From assembly GCA_010093705.1 (NCBI GenBank), contig MU006093.1:1172849-1236848 (forward strand): a stretch of 64,000 nucleotides of DNA. The letters run 5' to 3'. The position numbers were made by a program, and so were the translations under genes. Positions 57,049 to 64,000 of this stretch are shown one piece after another. A model generated the notes under the pieces. It made no database searches. It had not been told where the DNA came from and saw only the letters and a program-made list of their open reading frames with translations. Numbering within the stretch: position 1 is the first letter of the stretch; each line of letters opens with the position of its first letter. Origin of the DNA: Patellaria atrata CBS 101060 (taxonomy: Eukaryota > Ascomycota > Dothideomycetes > Patellariales > Patellariaceae).

Positions 57049-57502
57049 TGTTGGCTCCTGAGACCTTAAAACTACTTCCAACCATGCGCGCTAAGTACCG
57101 GGACTTACAGATTATACCTGAACTAGGAATGATATGTACAATATATTTCTTGCCGCAGAAAACTTTGCGGGTCTTTTGATGACCTACATCGTGGTGTAGC
57201 TGGAGTGAGCAAATACCGGGCCAAAAGCCGATAAACGGGAAGATCACTCGAATTCAACCAATTGAAGTAAAGATTATGTCAACGAATTTACAACTTCGAG
57301 CACCAAAAAGAATATCACCACTGAAATATTTCGAACATCAGTTCCGTTCTAGGAAAGGTGGGAAAGTTCCATCGGTGTTCAGGAAGGCAATGTTTGGACC
57401 GGGCCGATGAGTTTGTCTCCTATTAGGCCTGGGATATACTCTGAACAAATCGAACAATATACATAATATTCTGATTATTTCTCTTAGATTCTATATGCAG
57501 GA
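57049..57502. other. Intergenic
   Basis: 454 bases between two minus-strand genes; promoter of the flavocytochrome gene. Nothing specific seen. Confidence 0.55.
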
Positions 57503-58907
57503 TCATCTATATTCTTTAAACCGTTTATATGCAAGAACCGCAAGAATCCCTATTGAGGAGACTCTTGTCACCAGTGTAACAGCAACGGCCTTTCTTACGA
57601 TATCATAATAGCCTTCTAATAGGATACCCAGACCACTTGATCTCGAATTGCGTTGGATTTGTCGTATGCGACAGTAATATGCGCCTACACTTGTACCAGC
57701 CATTCCGACTTCCCCAAGTTTCTCACTTTCAAGTGGAAGAGAGACAGAGTCCAGTCCTTGCTCAACTGCTGCGGGAGTATGATGGTCGCCATCTTTCAGC
57801 TCATTCCACTTCTGATTTCTTAGACGGTAGGACATAGCCCATAGAATGAAGCGCAAGTCCCAAGGCTTGAATGTAGGGTACATCCATAACTCCAGTGCGT
57901 TATGAGGAGGCATCAATTCCAAGAAGTCGGCCATTACACCTAGAGTGAGGCCCCATAATAGTAGAGGTTTATCAGTGGGTGTCTGAATCTTCTTCGCACC
58001 GGACCACCACCGGTTTAGCTGTGTGGGAATGGATCTCGCATTATCAATGTACGATTTACCATCATCAACCATGAAATCGGGTATTGTACTGCAATATATA
58101 CTCTGAGCGGGCACGAGACGAATTGCAGCGAAGATCATCTTCCCAAGCATGATCCGCATGAACCATCGGCCAATGCCCATTTCGAGCTTAGCAACTCTGG
58201 CAGAGACATCTTGGTATTCTACTGTTCGTAAGGAGGCGGAAAGAAGCGCGCGGAGAGGAACCCAATGTGCGGACCCAACCTCAGTAGGTTGTAGCCTCAA
58301 TGGAGGCAGACTGGGGTCGGTTATGAGAAAGACGTAAGGGCAGAGCACCATGAGCCTGGTTAGGTAAGCAATAACACTTCAACAACCGCTTGTGGACCAT
58401 CTCTACTCACGGAACCTTGCCCCAGGAAGTTGTTACAAGACGTTGCGGCAGGTTTCCAACTGTTATCGAGTTCTCCTGCTTTAACTCTACTCCCACCTCT
58501 TCAAGCGCTTCTCGAACCGCGGTGACCTGATCATCTGCATCCTCGGGGTCTTTTCCTCCACCCGGCAGTGCGACATGTGTCGGCCATCTGTCCCCTTTTC
58601 TTGCGGCGCGTTTTATGAAGAGTACTTCAGGATCACCATATTTGACCCAGTCCTGTTGAAAGAACTTCTCGAGCTTTTGTTCGACGTGGGGAATGTCGCT
58701 AATAGAGCGCAGTACTTCTATGACGCTTTCGGAGGGCCAATGCGTGTAATGAGGTTGTATACGGAGTATGAGAGCGACAGAGGCTCTCTTGTTTAGGTCT
58801 GGTGGACTAGGAATATACGGGTAGGGATGAGCGGCAAGATCGAGAAGGACGGTCTGCAAATGTTGAGTTAGTTCTGAAGGAAAAGGCTCTTCGACCTTAG
58901 CGGGCAT
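57503..58907 (-). CDS. Nudix hydrolase (CoA-diphosphatase-like) with C-terminal membrane segment
   Basis: Exons 58411-58907 and 57503-58355 encode 449 residues from MPAKVEEPFPSELT; the frame runs open upstream but without ATG. The Nudix box lies near residues 115-140: LPGGGKDPEDADDQ, then TAVREALEEVGVEL. The REALEEVGV core is intact; the Glu usually six residues after the first Gly is Ala/Asp here, as in some CoA/NUDT7-8-type members. The long C-terminal half is unusual for the class and ends with a hydrophobic helix (AVAVTLVTRVSSIGILAVLA) and a basic tail YKRFKEYR, suggesting a tail-anchored organelle membrane protein. Divergent from the VTC gene. Confidence 0.82.
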
Positions 58908-59269
58908 CTTCGAGCACTCTTTTATTTGTTGCAACAGAAGATTCACGAATTGATAGCTGAAAGTCTCTGAGACGCGACGACACAAACCTCGGTATTGCTG
59001 TAGGATCAAGGATGCTCCTTATCCTTGAATGATCTCTTTTCTGCGGCTCCGCATCTGAAAACATGTCCCCCATTAGCACGTGCGTGATGTGATTGGTCGA
59101 AGCTCTCCAGATATCGGCGAGCACAACGCAATTCAGATGTGATTTATGATCACATTGCTTTTCCACTTTACAAACCTTCGGTTGTCTGCAGGTAGAAATA
59201 GTGTCAGGGTTCCCTCATATACTCAATTGATCCTTTACCTTACCTCCCACACGCGAGACACTGAGCATT
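58908..59269. promoter_or_regulatory. Shared divergent promoter Nudix / VTC
   Basis: 362 bases between start codons. CACGTG-like core ACGTG occurs near 59080 (AGCACGTGCG); yeast Pho4 binds CACGTG and controls VTC genes, so this is a plausible phosphate-response site, as inference. Confidence 0.45.
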
Positions 59270-61811
59270 ATGAGGTTCGGACGCCAATTACGTCGGTCCA
59301 TCTACCCGCCATGGAAGGATAAGTACATAGATTATGATAAGCTGAAAAAGTTACTCCGAGATACCAATGGCTCGGACAATGCTGAAGAGGAGAATGAATG
59401 GACTGATGAGGACGAAAGCGCTTTCGTCGACGAGCTCGTCACACAGCAGTTAGAGAAAGTCCATGGCTTTCACCAGGAGGTTTATCAAACGATATGGGAT
59501 CGGACTTCACAATGCGAATCGAAACTGGATACCATCGTAAAGAGCTCTAAAGCAGCAGAAGGTGTGCAGGAAGAAGATATGGATGACGACGCTGACGGCG
59601 GAGACCGTGCTGAAGATGAGAAGGAGAAGCCTGAAATGACAGGCGAGGAGCGGGACAAGATCCTGAAAGAAGTCTTGTCCGAATTAGATGGTATAACAAA
59701 GGAGATACAAGAACTAGAGAAGTATAGTCGTATCAATTATACTGGCTTTTTGAAGGCTTGCAAAAAGCATGACCGAAGGAGGGGTGGAAAGTATAAGATT
59801 CGGCCGTTGCTTAATGTTCGCCTGGCTGCATTGCCGTTCAATAAAGAAGATTATTCAACAGTGCTGTTCAGACTATCTACTATGTATTCCTTCGTGCGTC
59901 AGAATCTTGAGGGTGATCCTAAACGAGGACTGTCTTTTGGGGAGAACCAAACTGGAGGGGAAACGTTCACAACGCACAAATGTAAGCGTTTTCGAACCGA
60001 TCATACACAAAATGCTAATCATAAGTAGTCTGGGTACACAAGGAAAACCTACTCGAGGTCAAGACAATAATCTTGCGTCGGTTACCAGTACTCGTGTACA
60101 ATCCTCAAACTGCAAAGGTAGCCGAGGGAAATCAAAAGGATCCTACAATCACCTCCATTTACTTTGACAACCCAAACTTTTCATTGTATACGAATAAGGT
60201 GAATCACGAGCCCGACGCGGCCTCTCTACGGCTCAGATGGTATGGTCAGTTGTATGACACGAACGAAGTCTTCCTAGAGAAGAAGATCATCAAGAACGAG
60301 GATTCTAGTGAGGAACAGAGATTTCCCATCAAGCAGAAATACATTCAACCCTTTGTCAAAGGCGAATATAACATGGAAAAGAGCGTCGCGAAGATCGAAG
60401 GATTACAGAAAGAGGGATCGAACGCGGCAGATGAGCTGAAGAAAAGCGTTGGCGATATCAGAAAGCTCATAGATGAAGAGCAGTTACAGCCAGTATTAAG
60501 AGCCAATTACTCTAGAACTGCCTTTCAGATCCCTGGAGACGACAGAGTTCGCATCTCTCTCGACAACCATCTAGTATTCATTCGAGAAGACGCAATCGAT
60601 ACCGAGCGACCCTGCCGCGACCCCGAAGACTGGCACCGCAGAGATATTGATGATAATAAAATGGAGTACCCCTTTAAACAGATCCGCAAAGGCGAGCGCG
60701 TCGAGTTCCCCTTTGCCGTCCTCGAGATCAAAATCAAAGGCAAAAAGCACTACGAATGGATCTCCGACCTCATGGACTCGCACCTCGTCAAAGAAGCGCA
60801 CCGCTTCTCTAAATTCGCTCATGGCGTCGCCATCCTCTTCGAAGACTACGTCAATAGCTTCCCCTTTTGGCTATCTCAGGTAGAGACTGACATCCGTCGC
60901 GACCCCCAACAAGCCTTCGAGGAGGAACAGGAGCGCAAAGCCAAAGCCGCAGAAGCCGAGTTCGCAGTAGGCAGTTTACTCGGTGGGAGCTTCGCCGGTC
61001 CCCGCTCCAGCCCTCATTTCAAAAAAGCTATCAGCTCCCCCGTGGGATCGCCCAACGAACCTTCCTCCCTCCAGAAACACATGTCCCACCCCAAAATCAC
61101 CGCCGAACTCACGCGGAAAACCTCCATCGCGGACGGCACCCACGACACAGCCGAAGAAGCCGACTCGGACGACGACGGCCCGCAAGCTTTCCGAGACGGT
61201 GAGGTCAACACTACACTCGACTCCTTGGGCCTTCGGGGCCTCTTCACCACCTTCAGCACCTCCAAGTACGCTCGCTCGAAACGCTTCCGCGACCAAGCGG
61301 CCCAACTGCCCCCCGGCGTCCGCCATCCCGGCACCTGGATCAAGGACCAAGGCCCCGTGCGCGTCGAGGCTAAGGTCTGGCTCGCGAACCAGCGCACTTT
61401 CGTAAAGTGGCAGCACGTCGCCGTCCTCCTCGCCACGCTATCTCTAGGCCTGTACAATGCCGCCGGGGAGAAGAACAGAGTCGCAAGAACTCTGGCTGTC
61501 GTATACACGTGTGTAGCGGTGTTTGCGCTCGCGTGGGGCTGGGGCGTCTACTTGTGGAGGAGCAGGCTCATCAAGGCGAGGAGTGGACGGGACTTCGATG
61601 CCATGCTGGGCCCCTGTGTGGTTTGCATCGGGCTCGTCGTCGCGCTTTGTTTGAATTTCGGGTTCAAGGTATGTGGAGTTTCCTTTGATTACTATCTCGC
61701 ATCGAGCTTTGCTAACCCAGGGTGTTGCAGTATCAGGCCATCTTGGAGGAGCAGAAACGCAGCCGAAACGAGACGACGACGACGGGTTTTGACTACCTTG
61801 AGCTCAAATAG
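59270..61811 (+). CDS. Vacuolar transporter chaperone subunit Vtc2/Vtc3 (polyphosphate synthesis)
   Basis: Accessory subunit of the vacuolar polyphosphate polymerase complex. Exons 59270-59981, 60029-61668 and 61731-61811 give 810 residues. N-terminal SPX domain: MRFGRQLRRSIYPPWKDKYI DYDKLKKLL, with the inositol-pyrophosphate-binding FLKACKKHDRR near 165. The central VTC tunnel domain begins after intron 1 at FWVHKENLLEVKTIILRR; the phrase ERPCRDPEDWHRRDIDDNK is of the Vtc2/3 rather than catalytic Vtc4 type. A Ser/acidic linker (about 520-640) leads to a DUF202-type membrane region of three helices (VAVLLATLSLGLYNA, VVYTCVAVFALAWGWGVYLW, CVVCIGLVVALCLNFGF). Intron 2 precedes the short tail. 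Confidence 0.92.
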
Positions 61812-62575
61812 GCAGCGTGTCGTTCTTGTGAGATTGGTATAGGCGTGGGAATGAGCCAGGGATCTGCTTGTGTGGAAATGGGGGTAGTGCTTGGTATAAT
61901 GTGCTACCGAGTGTATATACAAAAACCTACGTACTGGACAGTACATATCTCATACCCTACATCCGATAGCTAGTGGTATATCACGGTACAAAGTTTTCAT
62001 GTCAAACCTCCTATCACACAAATTGACGCTACTTCCAGGTTGTCCTCTCCCATGTAACCAGTCCATATTCTCATATTTTATCTACGTAAATTAAAAGTGC
62101 TTTTACCCAATGTAAGTATGACGTACATGCTACATCCGTCCCAAAGAGTAAGTATGGAGGGTGGCCTCAGGCACAAGAACCCCGCAATGAAGGAAGCCGC
62201 GCCTTTCCGCTAAGGTAGATATGGGGGTCTCACATTCAACCATCGCATTTGCATCCTGTTCCATTATATTCTTCTCAGTCGCAAGTTGAAAAGAGCCAAC
62301 TTTTCTATTTTGTTCATCGCCGTTAAGAATAAAAGATTGAAAGCTGCTAGCAATCTATCTATCTAGGATATCATGGTCTATCAAGCAAGCAGTGACGCGA
62401 GCGAGTCTTTTGAATATCAAAACCTCTGCGAGGAGCATGCGCAAGAGCGCGAGAACCAGCTCGGACTCGATGAGTCCAGCGATTGACGAAGAAAAGAACA
62501 TCCCATAACCGTTCGAGCCGTTCAAACATGCCACTCCGGTGAAACGCCGTAACCCCTGGGTACAAAGCTGGATCA
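61812..62575. other. Intergenic between convergent VTC and desaturase genes
   Basis: 764 bases of 3' flanks; no gene or repeat recognised. Confidence 0.6.
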
Positions 62576-64000
62576 TTACTCGTGGTCGCTCTCGTTTCCG
62601 ACGATTATCTTCATCGCGGACTTCACTCCCTCTGACACTGTTGGCTTCTCGCCAATCTTGACTGGAGGAACACCGAGACCGTTCCTGTTCCTGAAAAAGA
62701 GAACGCCTTTCCCTTCACCCTGGGCACCTTCACTTGGTTCAACCCAGTTGCAGACGCGAGCGCTGGTCCAGAGAGCCTTGAGGAATCCCAGGGGACCACC
62801 TTTAGTATCTGATCGGTAGTGGTTACCCATTACCGGCTTGATAGCCTCGGTAGCCTCATCAGCATGGTAGAAGGGAATAGTGGAGACGTAGTGATGTAGG
62901 ACGTGAGTCTCGATGATACCGTGGAGCAAAGTGCGGCCAATGAAACCGAATTCACGATCAATAGTAGCAGCGGCACCGCGAGTGTAGGTCCAGGTGTTTG
63001 CGTCGTAGTGAGGAAGAGTTCCATCAGTGTGTTGAAGGAAAGTGATCGCAACAAGCCAATGGTTCACCCAGAGATACGGGAGAAGGTACCAGACGAGCAA
63101 GTTGGTAAAACCGAAGTTCCTCCCGATGTAGACCAAGGCAGAGATTGTGAATGCCAACCCAAGATCGCTGAGGAGGACTAGTTTCTCCTGGTTCTTTTCA
63201 TACAGAGGAGATGACGGGTTGAAATGGTTGACGCCTCCAAAGAAGCCGTTCTTCTTGCCGACGCCTTTTCCTTCCGGTTGACGGTCGTGGAAATTGTGCC
63301 CAGTCACATTGGTGCAAATATACATGGGCCATCCAGCCAGTTGTTGACCGATTGAATGGATGATCGTAGCAATGGGGGTCTCCTCCGTCAGTTCGTTCAG
63401 CTCGTGGGCCAAGTATCCCATCCTAGAGGCATACTCTTCCCTTGTCTTTGGCACGAAAACCATATCACGCTCCATGTGGCCAGTCGCCTTGTGATGTTTG
63501 CCATGCGAGATCTTCCAGGAGAAATACGGAACCAATAACGCGGAATGGCAGAACCAACCAACGGTATCGTTCAGAATCTTCGAAGGAGAGAAGGACTGGT
63601 GACCACACTCATGTGCCAAGACCCACAGGCCAGTTGCGAACAATCCTTGGATAAAGGTGTACAAGGCCCATAGACCAGCACGGACGGGAGTAGAAGGGAT
63701 AGTCTCGGGCGTAACGTAGTTGTGGAAGATGTAGAATGTCGTTGCAAGGGAGACTATATCACGAGCCACATAACCGAGACCACGGAGGCCGGATCGTTCG
63801 AAGCAATGCTTGGGGATCGCATCACGGATCTGCTTGATAGTGTAATCGGGGATTTCGAACTCGTTGCCGTACGTGTCGAGGAGTACTCCGCGGGAGTTCT
63901 TCACGTCAACGTCGTCGACAGAGCCAAGCGAAGACAAGGATGTAGAGGACGCTGATTGAGTTGGAGAATCCGAGGGCGATGCGTTTACGGAAGTGGCATT
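62576..64000 (-). CDS. Delta-12 fatty acid desaturase (oleate to linoleate), 5' end off window
   Basis: ER membrane di-iron desaturase. The frame is open to base 64000 with no ATG in it (NATSVNASPSDSPTQSASS precedes SLGSVDDVDVKN), so the start lies beyond the window; 474 residues are seen. All three histidine boxes are present: HECGH, HGKHH (SHGKHHKATGH) and HVLHH, with transmembrane segments between. The Ser-rich N-terminal extension and DTYGNEFEIPDYTIKQIRDA are typical of fungal Fad2-type enzymes. Delta-12 versus omega-3 specificity cannot be fixed from sequence alone, but the wording around the boxes is of the delta-12 class. No intron in the visible part. Confidence 0.92.
   Translation of the reverse strand, partial: NATSVNASPSDSPTQSASSTSLSSLGSVDDVDVKNSRGVLLDTYGNEFEIPDYTIKQIRDAIPKHCFERSGLRGLGYVARDIVSLATTFYIFHNYVTPETIPSTPVRAGLWALYTFIQGLFATGLWVLAHECGHQSFSPSKILNDTVGWFCHSALLVPYFSWKISHGKHHKATGHMERDMVFVPKTREEYASRMGYLAHELNELTEETPIATIIHSIGQQLAGWPMYICTNVTGHNFHDRQPEGKGVGKKNGFFGGVNHFNPSSPLYEKNQEKLVLLSDLGLAFTISALVYIGRNFGFTNLLVWYLLPYLWVNHWLVAITFLQHTDGTLPHYDANTWTYTRGAAATIDREFGFIGRTLLHGIIETHVLHHYVSTIPFYHADEATEAIKPVMGNHYRSDTKGGPLGFLKALWTSARVCNWVEPSEGAQGEGKGVLFFRNRNGLGVPPVKIGEKPTVSEGVKSAMKIIVGNESDHE

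Noticed and set aside
60983-61416. Long frames on both strands opposite the VTC linker
   Set aside because: These arise from the GC-rich low-complexity linker; the VTC frame is continuous and has family motifs on both sides.

Overview
The window reads as nuclear DNA of a filamentous ascomycete (Pezizomycotina; gene content and style suggest Leotiomycetes, but no marker here settles the order). Reasons: compact genes on both strands, short GT-AG introns (mostly about 45-100 bp) with CTAAC/CTGAT-like branch sites, fused NADH-type glutamate synthase, a fungal delta-12 desaturase, a Vtc2/3-type polyphosphate protein and many orthologues of yeast housekeeping genes. Gene models below were spliced by eye from reading frame, splice signals and family knowledge; no alignment or RNA data were available.

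Layout. 1-4.2 kb: 3' part of glutamate synthase (GLT1). 5.5-8.6 kb: a small secreted protein, the APC/C subunit Apc15/Mnd2 and the SNARE Bet1. 8.9-19.7 kb: a dense housekeeping block with several divergent pairs: YME2, CWC21/CDC123, IWS1/TOM5, NUP57 and the complex I subunit NDUFA8 (20.8 kDa type). 20.3-28 kb: less familiar genes (MYND zinc finger, F-box/TPR protein, two conserved-looking hypotheticals, a PPxY-motif protein under a GATA cluster). 28.2-37.8 kb: carnitine acetyltransferase (YAT2/FacC type), RAD57 and the GPI-anchor enzyme GPI13. 39-48 kb: a small hypothetical, a DUF2011-like protein, an RBR ubiquitin ligase interrupted by an in-frame stop, an NAD(P)-binding oxidoreductase, and a gene-poor 2.7-kb stretch holding a 16-bp minisatellite and a diverged direct repeat. 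48-55 kb: a cytochrome P450 with a GC-rich last exon, an F-box-like protein, a tRNA-like structured element, and two small membrane proteins. 55.3-64 kb: flavocytochrome b2, a Nudix hydrolase, VTC2/3, and a delta-12 fatty acid desaturase running off the right edge.

Most genes are unlinked housekeeping functions; I see no biosynthetic gene cluster, CRISPR, phage or intact transposon. Functional themes that recur are mitochondrial biology (YME2, TOM5, NDUFA8), nuclear/RNA functions (CWC21, IWS1, NUP57), lipid and acetyl-unit metabolism (YAT2, desaturase, GPI13) and phosphate storage (VTC). The parts most worth a second look are the structured RNA-like element near 53.0-53.1 kb, the RBR ligase with its premature stop, the KP-rich hypothetical near 47 kb, and the long retained-frame last intron of the carnitine acetyltransferase.
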